A stretch of DNA of 64,000 bases from Micromonospora sp. WMMD812. GTDB lineage: Bacteria; Actinomycetota; Actinomycetes; Mycobacteriales; Micromonosporaceae. How positions within the stretch are numbered: position 1 is the first letter of the stretch; every line of letters begins with the position of its first letter. Shown here piece after piece: positions 44,794 to 52,306 of the stretch. The stretch spans positions 434,001-498,000 of the forward strand of contig NZ_CP114904.1 in the NCBI RefSeq assembly GCF_027497215.1. The letters run 5' to 3'. Made by a program: the position numbers and the translations under genes. Below the pieces are notes generated by a model. That model did no database searches. It worked only from the letters and a program-made list of their open reading frames with translations, and had not been told where the DNA came from.

Positions 44794-44917
44794 TGTCAGC
44801 TCTGCCACCGGTCCGCCCGCTGACCGTCGGGCGAGCTACGTCACCGCGCGACCGGTTGACCTCAACCCCACTTCAGCGTCGAGGCTGGTCCTACCGACGA
44901 GCGAGGCGGAGGACGAC

Positions 44918-45883
44918 GTGCGGGTGATCGAGGTGGGGGCCTTCGGCGGCCCGGAGGTGCTGACGCTGGCCGAGGCGCCCGAGCCGGTGCCCGGGGCGGG
45001 CGAACTCCTGGTCGAGGTGGCCGCCGCGGACGTGCTCTGGGTCGAGACGGCCATCCGTCGCGGCGCGGGCGGCGACCACTTCCCGGTCGTCCCGCCTTAC
45101 CGGCCCGGGGTCGGCGTGGCCGGGACGGTCGGCGTGGTCGGCCCCGGCGTCGACCCGGCCTGGGTCGGGCGGCGGGTCGTCACCCGCACCGACGCGCGCG
45201 GCGGCTACCTGGAGCGCGCCGTGGCGGCGGTCGACGGGGTGCTGCCCGTACCCGAGGAGGTCGGCCTGGCGGACGCCGCCGCCCTGCTGCACGACGGGGT
45301 GACCGCGGCCGGGCTGCTCGACCTGGTGCCGGTGCGCGCCGGTGACCGGGTGCTCGTCACCGCGGCCGCCGGCGGACTGGGCGCCCTGCTCGTCCAGCAG
45401 GTACGCGCGGGCGGCGCGTACGTCGTCGCGGCGGCCCGCGGCGAGGCCAAGCGCGAGGCGCTCTACCGGCTCGGCGCGGACCTCGCGGTCGACTACGCCG
45501 AGCCGGACTGGACCGGCCGGGTCCGCGCCGCCACCGGCGGGCTGGACGTCGTCCTCGACGGTGCCGGTGGCGAGTACGGCCGGGCGGCGTTCGCGCTGGT
45601 CCACGACGGCGGTTGGTTCTCCGCCCACGGCACCCCGGCGGGCGCGTTCGCGGTGCCCGACGTCGACGCGGCCCGGTCGCGGGGCGTCCGCGTGGTCGGC
45701 ATCGCCGACGTCCAGTTCACCCCCGAGCGCCGGCGCCGCTACCTGCGCGCCACGCTCGACGCGGCCGCGGCGGGCCGGATCAGGCCCCTGATCGGGCAGA
45801 CGTTCCCCCTCGACCGGGCCGCGGACGCGCACCGGGCGATCGAGGACCGGTCGGCGATCGGCAAGACGCTCCTCACCGTCTGA
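44918..45883 (+). CDS. Zinc-less MDR quinone oxidoreductase-like protein
   Basis: A 321-residue medium-chain dehydrogenase/reductase without the zinc ligands, like quinone oxidoreductases. It has the N-terminal IEVGAFGGPEVLTLAEAPEP segment, the LLHDGVTAAGLL region near 122, the NADPH-binding VLVTAAAGGLGALLVQQV near 143-160 and a charged strand AAARGEAKREAL for cofactor selection. It would reduce quinones or enones with NADPH. GTG 44918 has GGAGGACG upstream. Monocistronic on the plus strand. Confidence 0.85.
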   Translation: MRVIEVGAFGGPEVLTLAEAPEPVPGAGELLVEVAAADVLWVETAIRRGAGGDHFPVVPPYRPGVGVAGTVGVVGPGVDPAWVGRRVVTRTDARGGYLERAVAAVDGVLPVPEEVGLADAAALLHDGVTAAGLLDLVPVRAGDRVLVTAAAGGLGALLVQQVRAGGAYVVAAARGEAKREALYRLGADLAVDYAEPDWTGRVRAATGGLDVVLDGAGGEYGRAAFALVHDGGWFSAHGTPAGAFAVPDVDAARSRGVRVVGIADVQFTPERRRRYLRATLDAAAAGRIRPLIGQTFPLDRAADAHRAIEDRSAIGKTLLTV

Positions 45884-46064
45884 CCGGCCGCCGCCGGCCC
45901 GGCACGGCTCACCCGTCCGCACGCTCCCGGCGCGCGGCGGCCCCCGGGGTCGTGGCGGGCGGCGGGCACCCCCCGATGGTTGCCGGCCCGGGTCGGCGTA
46001 CGGTACGCGGATCGGCGGGCGCGGGAGCCGAACGGCGCCCACCGTCGCCGTGCAGGAGGAACCG

Positions 46065-47372
46065 ATGCAGGAGCGGGCCCCCCGTCCCGAGGAGCTGGAA
46101 CCGATCGAGCGGGCCGGCGTCGACGAGCTGCGGTCGGTGCAGCGCGAGCGGCTGCGCTGGTCGCTGCGGCACGCGTACGACAACGTCCCGCACTATCGGC
46201 GCGCGTTCGACGACGCCGGGGCGCACCCCGACGACCTCCGCGACCTCGACGACCTGGCCCGGTTTCCGTTCACCGGCAAGGCCGAGCTGCGGGAGAACTA
46301 CCCGTTCGGCATGTTCGCCGTGCCCCGGGAGCAGGTCGCTCGGGTACACGCCTCCTCCGGCACCACCGGTCGGCCCACCGTGGTGGGCTACACGCGCGCG
46401 GACCTGACCACCTGGGCCCGGCTGATGGCCCGGTCCATCCGCGCCTCCGGCGGGCGGCCGGGCGACCGGGTGCACGTCGCGTACGGCTACGGCCTGTTCA
46501 CCGGCGGCCTGGGCGCGCACTACGGCGCGGAGGAGCTGGGCTGCACCGTCATCCCGGTCTCCGGCGGCATGACCGAGCGGCAGGTGATGCTGATCCGGGA
46601 CTTCGAGCCCGAGGTCATCATGGTCACCCCCAGCTACATGCTGGCGATCGTCGACGAGATGGAGCGCCAGGGTGTCGACCCGCGCGCCACCTCGCTGCAG
46701 GTCGGCATCTTCGGCGCGGAGCCGTGGACCGAGGACATGCGCCGGGAGATGGAGCAGCGCCTCGACATGCACGCCGTGGACATCTACGGGCTCTCCGAGG
46801 TGATGGGCCCCGGCGTCGCCAACGAGTGTGTCGAGACCAAGGACGGGCTGCACCTGTGGGAGGACCACTTCTACCCCGAGATCATCGACCCGGTCACGGG
46901 CGAGGTGCTGCCCGACGGTGAGCCGGGTGAGCTGGTGCTGACCTCGCTGACCAAGGAGGCGATGCCGGTCGTCCGCTACCGCACGCGGGACCTGACCCGC
47001 CTGCTGCCGGGCACCGCCCGGCCGATGCGGCGGATCGAGAAGATCACCGGGCGGACCGACGACATGATGATCGTCCGCGGGGTCAACGTCTTCCCGACCC
47101 AGATCGAGGAGCTGATCCTGCGTACCCCCGAACTGTCCCCGCACTTCCAGTGCGTGCTGGACCGGCATGGACGGATGGACACCCTGACCGTGCGGGTCGA
47201 GCGGCGGGCCGGGGTGGCGGTCGACGCCGCCGAGCGGGCCGGCGCGGTGCTGGTCGACCTGGTCAAGAACACCATCGGGGTGAGCGTGGCGGTCGAGGTG
47301 ACCGCCCCGGACGGCGTGGAGCGGTCGATGGGGAAGATGCGGCGGATCGTCGACCAGCGGCGGGGCCGCTGA
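46065..47372 (+). CDS. paaK: Phenylacetate-CoA ligase PaaK
   Basis: The 435-residue protein matches PaaK, which activates phenylacetate to phenylacetyl-CoA with ATP. Family signatures are the P-loop VHASSGTTGRPTVVGYTRAD near 95-114, AYGYGLFTGGLGAHYGAE near 143-160, YGLSEVMGPGVANEC near 242-256, and RTDDMMIVRGVNVFPTQIEE near 330-349. ATG 46065 has GGAGGA at ideal spacing; a GTG at 46050 is less likely. The thioesterase gene follows one base after the stop, as in paa clusters, but no paaABCDE ring-oxygenase genes are near. Confidence 0.93.
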   Translation: MQERAPRPEELEPIERAGVDELRSVQRERLRWSLRHAYDNVPHYRRAFDDAGAHPDDLRDLDDLARFPFTGKAELRENYPFGMFAVPREQVARVHASSGTTGRPTVVGYTRADLTTWARLMARSIRASGGRPGDRVHVAYGYGLFTGGLGAHYGAEELGCTVIPVSGGMTERQVMLIRDFEPEVIMVTPSYMLAIVDEMERQGVDPRATSLQVGIFGAEPWTEDMRREMEQRLDMHAVDIYGLSEVMGPGVANECVETKDGLHLWEDHFYPEIIDPVTGEVLPDGEPGELVLTSLTKEAMPVVRYRTRDLTRLLPGTARPMRRIEKITGRTDDMMIVRGVNVFPTQIEELILRTPELSPHFQCVLDRHGRMDTLTVRVERRAGVAVDAAERAGAVLVDLVKNTIGVSVAVEVTAPDGVERSMGKMRRIVDQRRGR

Positions 47373-47373
47373 C

Positions 47374-47823
47374 GTGGGGGAGGAGCGCAACGCCGCGTAC
47401 GACATGTTCGACGCCGACCTGGCCTCCCGCGGGCTCGGTATCGAACTGGTGGAGGCGGCCGACGGGGCGGCGGTCGCCCGGATGCGGGTCACCGGCACCA
47501 TGTTGAACGGGCACGCCATCGCCCACGGCGGCTTCGTCTTCCTGCTGGCCGACACCGCCTTCGCGCTCGCCTGCAACAGTTGGGGACCGGCCACCGTCGC
47601 GGCGGGCGGCGAGATCGCCTTCATCCGCCCGGTCCGCGCCGGCGACCTGCTGACCGCCCGCGCCACCGAGCGCACCCGGTACGGTCGCAGCGGCATCTAC
47701 GACGTCACGGTCACCCGCGGCGACGGCGAGGTGGTCGCCGAGTTCCGTGGGCGCAGCCGGACGCTCGCCGGTGACCGGCCGCGGCCGCCCGCCGACGGCG
47801 CCGTGCCGCCACCCGCGCCCTGA
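47374..47823 (+). CDS. paaI: PaaI-type hotdog-fold thioesterase
   Basis: This 149-residue hotdog-fold protein matches PaaI, with NGHAIAHGGFVFLLADTAFALACNS near 44-68 containing the catalytic Asn/His-Gly-Gly and Asp residues, and the strand AAGGEIAFIRPVRAGDLLTARA near 74-95. It would hydrolyse aryl-CoA esters and rescue stalled phenylacetyl-CoA intermediates. GTG 47374 starts one base after the paaK stop, so the two genes form a transcription unit. Its last 20 residues are Pro/Ala-rich. Confidence 0.9.
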   Translation: MGEERNAAYDMFDADLASRGLGIELVEAADGAAVARMRVTGTMLNGHAIAHGGFVFLLADTAFALACNSWGPATVAAGGEIAFIRPVRAGDLLTARATERTRYGRSGIYDVTVTRGDGEVVAEFRGRSRTLAGDRPRPPADGAVPPPAP

Positions 47824-47876
47824 TCCCGCCGTTTCGCGGGACCACCGGGCGCGCGGTGTCCGCATAGGATCGGCCC

Positions 47877-48986
47877 ATGCGTGTCCTGGTGGTCTCGGCA
47901 CCGTTGATCGGCCACGTCTTCCCGATGATTCCGCTCGCCGCCGCGCTGCGCGAGGCCGGGCACGAGGTGCTCGTCGCCACCGGCGGCGACGGCATGGCCG
48001 CCGCCCGGTCCGGGTTGCCGGTGCACGACGTCGCACCCGGGTTCGACCTCGGCCGGATCGCCCTCCGTGTGCTGCCCCGTCACCCGCTCGTCGCCCGGGC
48101 CGAGTTGGCCGGGACGGCCGGCACCCGGGGCGCCGGGCTGCTGTTCGGGGCACTCAACGACCGGCTGACCGACCCCGTGGTCGCGCTGGCCACCGAGTGG
48201 AAGCCCGACCTGGTCCTGCACGAGCCGTTCGCGGTGGCCGGCGCCGTCGCCGCCGCCCGGCTCGGCGTGCCGGCGGTACGCCAGGAGAACGCCCTCTTCG
48301 ACGGTCGGGAGCTGGGCCGGGCCACCATCGCCCGGCTGTCGGGCGCCCTGCGTCGACACGGCCTGGCCGAGCTGCCCCCACCGGCGGCCGCGATCGCCGT
48401 CGCCCCGCCCAGCGTGCTGCGGCAGGACGGCTGGCCGATGCGCTACGCGTCCTACGTCGGCGGCGGGGAGCTGCCGGACTGGTTGCGGGAGCCGGGCGAG
48501 CGCCCCCGCGTGCTGGTCAGCCGCAGCACCCTGACCGGGCCGGGCGGAGCCTGGCCGATGCCCGCCGTGGCGGCCGCCGCCGCCAGGGTCGACGCCGAGT
48601 TCGTGCTGGTCCGGCCCGACCCGCGCACCGCCCGCCGGCCGCTGCCCGGCAACGTGCGGACGGTCGACTGGATTCCGCTGCACGCCGCCCTGCCGGCGAG
48701 CGCCGCGCTGGTCCACCACGGCGGCGCGGGCAGTGTCTACAATGCCCTCACCGCCGGCGTGCCGCAGCTGGCCACGTTCGGGCCGGGTGACCGGCGGCAG
48801 AACGCGGAGCTGGTGGCGCGCCGGGGGGCCGGTCTCGCGGTCCCGCCCCGGGACATCACCGCCGAGACCCTCACCCGGCTGGTCACCGACCCGGCCCTGC
48901 GGGCGGCCGCGCGGGAGGTCAGCCGGGAGATCGCCGCGATGCCGCCGCCGGCCGACCTGGTCGCCCGGCTCGAAGACCTGCCCTGA
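47877..48986 (+). CDS. UDP-glycosyltransferase-family (GT1-like) protein
   Basis: The 369-residue protein has a GT-B fold: N-terminal VLVVSAPLIGHVFPMIPLAAALREAGHEV and a C-terminal sugar-nucleotide domain with VDWIPLHAALPASAALVHHGGAGSVYNAL near residues 260-290 and GDRRQNAELVARRGAGLAV. These are hallmarks of macrolide-type glycosyltransferases (family GT1). The acceptor is unknown; no polyketide or peptide synthetase genes are near. ATG 47877 is the natural start. Monocistronic or paired with the following hydrolase. Confidence 0.85.
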   Translation: MRVLVVSAPLIGHVFPMIPLAAALREAGHEVLVATGGDGMAAARSGLPVHDVAPGFDLGRIALRVLPRHPLVARAELAGTAGTRGAGLLFGALNDRLTDPVVALATEWKPDLVLHEPFAVAGAVAAARLGVPAVRQENALFDGRELGRATIARLSGALRRHGLAELPPPAAAIAVAPPSVLRQDGWPMRYASYVGGGELPDWLREPGERPRVLVSRSTLTGPGGAWPMPAVAAAAARVDAEFVLVRPDPRTARRPLPGNVRTVDWIPLHAALPASAALVHHGGAGSVYNALTAGVPQLATFGPGDRRQNAELVARRGAGLAVPPRDITAETLTRLVTDPALRAAAREVSREIAAMPPPADLVARLEDLP

Positions 48987-49035
48987 CCCGGCCCGGCGGC
49001 GCCGTGACGCGGCCCCGCTGCGGCAGGATGGGCGA

Positions 49036-49602
49036 ATGCCACACATCGTGCTGTTCCACTCGGTGTACGGGCTGCGGCCCGCCGTCCTGGCCGCCGCCGA
49101 CCGGTTGCGCGCCGCCGAGCATGAGGTGGTCGCCCCCGACCTGTACGGCGTTCCGGCCGCCGACACCGTCGAGGACGGGTTCGCCCTGCTGGAGAAGATC
49201 GGCCACGACGTGGTGCTCGACCGGGCCCGGGCGGCGGTCGCCGACCTGCCACCGGAGACGGTGCTCGCCGGCTTCTCGATGGGGGCCGGGATTGCCGGGG
49301 CGCTGCTCGCGGAGCGTCCGGCCGCGGCCGGCCTGCTGCTCCTGCACGGCTCCGGCGGCTCGCCCACGGCGGTCCGCCCGGGCCTGCCCGTGCAGCTGCA
49401 CCTCGCCGACCCCGACGAGTACGAACCGCCGGACGAGCTCGACGAGTGGCGCCGGGCGATGACGGCGGCCGGGGCGGCGCTGGAGGTGTTCCGCTACCCG
49501 AACGCCGGCCACCTCTTCACCGACCCGGACGTGCCCGACCACGACGCCGCGGCGGCCGAGGCGACCTGGGCCTGCGTCCTGTCCTTCCTCGACGCCCGTT
49601 GA
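49036..49602 (+). CDS. Dienelactone-hydrolase-family protein with Ser nucleophile
   Basis: This 188-residue alpha/beta hydrolase is of the dienelactone hydrolase type: IVLFHSVYGLRPAVLAAADRL, then APDLYG near 32-37, nucleophile elbow GFSMGAG near 79-85, acid in ADPDEYEPP near 129, and histidine in YPNAGHLF near 155-162. Classical dienelactone hydrolases use cysteine (GYCxGG); here serine replaces it, as in a number of actinobacterial relatives, so esterase activity is more likely than lactone hydrolysis. ATG 49036 follows CGGCAGGATGGGCGA, a weak site. Confidence 0.8.
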   Translation: MPHIVLFHSVYGLRPAVLAAADRLRAAEHEVVAPDLYGVPAADTVEDGFALLEKIGHDVVLDRARAAVADLPPETVLAGFSMGAGIAGALLAERPAAAGLLLLHGSGGSPTAVRPGLPVQLHLADPDEYEPPDELDEWRRAMTAAGAALEVFRYPNAGHLFTDPDVPDHDAAAAEATWACVLSFLDAR

Positions 49603-49757
49603 ACGCCCGACATCAGCCGGGCCCGACGGCGCGGCGCCCCGCGACGGCGCACCGGGGCCGACTCGAGGGCGCGGCACCATGCGCTGGCGGCGCCCGGGTT
49701 ACCCGGCGGCGCACCGCAGTCGCGTCGCCGGCGCGGGGCTGACCCGCGGGCGGGGGC

Positions 49758-52118
49758 TCAGGCGGCCGCCGACGCACGGACGGGGCCGGCCGGCAACCCG
49801 GGCGGCGCGGGCCGGCGCACGGGTGGGCCCGATTCCGCCGGCGGTCCCGGGAGCGCGCCGAGCGGCACCACGACGAGCCGGCGCTGCGCCGGATGGCCGT
49901 CCCGCGCCGCGCCGGGTCCCCGCCGTCGTACCGGGGGGACCGGCCCGGCATTCGGCGCCACCTCCGTCGGCGGCGCGACGGGCGCGTCCGAGCTGGCCCC
50001 CCGCGCCGGCGTCACCGTGGCCGGTGACCTGCCGGGCCGGCGCGGGCCGACCGAGGCGACCGCGGCCGGACCGGCCGGGCCGGCCGAGCCGACCGGGACC
50101 GCCGGGCCGATCGCGGCGCGCGGTGTTTCCGGCCCGACCACGCTGAGCGCGGCAGCCGGCCGGGCCGGATCAACCGGCCTGGGCGCGGCCTCGGGCCGAT
50201 CCGGGGAGCGACGACCGGACGGCGGGACGGTCGCGGGCCGTCCGGGGCGCGCCGCGCGCAGGGGCGCCGGCCGAACGGCGTCGGTCCGGTGCGGCGCCGG
50301 CGTGACGTGGCCGACCGCCTCGGCGCCCGCGGCGCGGCCGACCGGGTCGGCGCCCACGGCGCGGTGGGCGAACCGGGCCCGGACCCGGCGGGGGAGCCGG
50401 TCGGCGGCCACCTGGCGCAGCGCCGGGGTCTGGACCGCGTACGTGCCGGCCGGGCGGGTGACGACGAGGCCGGCCTCGACGAGGGCGTACAGCAGCGGCC
50501 GGGCGCGGCCGGGCGTCCAGCCGAGCAGCCGCTCCACGGCCGCGGGCGTGAACCGGGCACCGAGGGTCGCGGCGGCCATCATCACGGCGCGTCCGACGCC
50601 GTCGAGCCGGTCCAGCTCCGCACCGACCGCCCGGCGCACGTCGTCGGGCACGGGCGGCGCGACCGGGTCCGCCCCGTCCACCAGGGACCGCACGTACGCC
50701 TCGGCGTGGCCGGGCAGGCCACCGACCAGCGGCAGCAGGCGGTCGACCAGGCTCACCTGCTGGCCCGCCCGGGCCAGCAGATGGCGCAGCAGCCGGCCGG
50801 ACTGCACCGGGGCGAGCGGGCCCACCGACACCCGGCACCGCCGGTCCGGCGCCGCGGCCGGCGCGTCGGCGCGGTCCGATGCCACGGCCAGCGCGTCGGC
50901 GCGGTCCGGCGTGTGCAGCGCGACGACCACCAGCGGTAGTCCGCGGGCGGCCGCCGCGATGAACAGCCCGTGCAGGAAGCGGTCGACCGCCGGCGCGGCG
51001 CGGTCCAGGTCGTCGACGGCCACCACCACCGGCCCGCGCGCCGCGAGGCGCAGCAGCACCTCCTGGCACCAGCCAACCCCCTCCGCCGCGGCGGCGGTGC
51101 CGTCCGGCGCGGCGAGCAGTCGCTCCAGCGCCGGCCGCGCCGCCGCCAGCCGGGCCGGCGCGAGCAGGCCCGCCAGGACGGCGGCCAGCGGCTCACGTAC
51201 CGCCGGGAGGGGCTCTCCGGCGCCGGCGCGGGCGAGCCCGCGCACCAGGTCCGCCACCGGGGCCAGCGGCTGGTCCGGGTAGGGCGGGCAGGACGCCACG
51301 CACCAGCGCACCGGCGTCCCGTCCACCGTGCCGACCGCCCGGGTCAGCTCGTGCAGCAGCCGGCTGCGACCACTGCCGGAGGGCCCGACCAGCGACACCC
51401 AGCGGGGGCTGCGCTCGCGTACGGCGCGGACGATCTGGTCCCGGGCGGTGGCCAGTTCGCGGCGACGGCCGACCAGCGGGCCGTCGTGTCGACGGACCGG
51501 CGGGGTGGCCGGGCCGACCGCGTGCCAGACGCCCATCGGCGGCACCCGGTTGGGCACCGTCACCGGGGTGAGTCGGCGCTGCTTCACCAGCCCGGCGGTG
51601 GCCCGGTGGGTGGCCGCGCAGACGACGACCGCGGCCGGCGGGGCGTACTCCTGGAGCCGGGCCGCGGTGGTGATCACCGCGCCGCTGGCCGCGCCGTGAC
51701 CGCCGTCGCGGGCCGCCGCCAGGTCCACCACGGCCTCGCCCGTGGCCACGCCGACCCGGACCCGGATGGTGGTGCCGGCGACCAGCGGCCGCCGGTCGAG
51801 CGCCTGCTGGATCTCCAGCCCGGCCCGGACCGCCCGGTACGCGTCGAACCCGTCGGACTCGCGGGCGCCGAAGAGGGCCATGACCGCGTCGCCGATGTAC
51901 TTCTCCACCACCCCGTGCCACCGGCGCAGCACCCGGGCGACGGTGTCGAAGTACGCACGCTGCAGCTCGCGCACGTCCTCGGGGTCCAGCCGGTCGACCA
52001 GCGCGGTGGAGCCGACGATGTCGACGAACAGGACGGTGACGGTCCGTCTCTCCTCCGGCACCGGCCAGTGTCGCGCCGGGACCTGCGGCTCGGCGGCGAC
52101 GATCGTGGATTGGGGCAT
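49758..52118 (-). CDS. Class III nucleotidyl cyclase fused to a STAND-like ATPase regulator
   Basis: This 786-residue protein starts at ATG 52118 with GCAGG upstream. Residues about 20-190 are a class III adenylate/guanylate cyclase domain (TVLFVDIVGSTALVDRL metal site, then KYIGDAVMALFGA). Residues about 220-610 hold an AAA/STAND-type ATPase (LVGPSGSGRSRLLHEL Walker A, VVVAVDDLDRA Walker B-like). The last ~170 residues are Pro/Ala/Arg/Gly-rich and probably disordered. This architecture resembles actinobacterial cyclase-regulators of the LAL-related type. It could signal by cAMP or act only as a regulator; catalytic residues look intact. It is divergent from the LuxR regulator 188 bases away. 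Confidence 0.82.
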   Translation of the reverse strand: MPQSTIVAAEPQVPARHWPVPEERRTVTVLFVDIVGSTALVDRLDPEDVRELQRAYFDTVARVLRRWHGVVEKYIGDAVMALFGARESDGFDAYRAVRAGLEIQQALDRRPLVAGTTIRVRVGVATGEAVVDLAAARDGGHGAASGAVITTAARLQEYAPPAAVVVCAATHRATAGLVKQRRLTPVTVPNRVPPMGVWHAVGPATPPVRRHDGPLVGRRRELATARDQIVRAVRERSPRWVSLVGPSGSGRSRLLHELTRAVGTVDGTPVRWCVASCPPYPDQPLAPVADLVRGLARAGAGEPLPAVREPLAAVLAGLLAPARLAAARPALERLLAAPDGTAAAAEGVGWCQEVLLRLAARGPVVVAVDDLDRAAPAVDRFLHGLFIAAAARGLPLVVVALHTPDRADALAVASDRADAPAAAPDRRCRVSVGPLAPVQSGRLLRHLLARAGQQVSLVDRLLPLVGGLPGHAEAYVRSLVDGADPVAPPVPDDVRRAVGAELDRLDGVGRAVMMAAATLGARFTPAAVERLLGWTPGRARPLLYALVEAGLVVTRPAGTYAVQTPALRQVAADRLPRRVRARFAHRAVGADPVGRAAGAEAVGHVTPAPHRTDAVRPAPLRAARPGRPATVPPSGRRSPDRPEAAPRPVDPARPAAALSVVGPETPRAAIGPAVPVGSAGPAGPAAVASVGPRRPGRSPATVTPARGASSDAPVAPPTEVAPNAGPVPPVRRRGPGAARDGHPAQRRLVVVPLGALPGPPAESGPPVRRPAPPGLPAGPVRASAAA

Positions 52119-52306
52119 CGCACCTGCCCTTTCCCCGCTTGATGGCTGATGACCTCCGGAGATTCGCACTCCTGGGCCGACGGGGGATCGGTAGGACGAC
52201 GTATGTCGGCCCGCCGCAACCTTTGGTCGCAATGTCGACGCGAGGAGTACCACATGCGGGATGCGGCCGTAGAACAGTGCGGGGACGTGTGATTAGGCTG
52301 CTTGCC

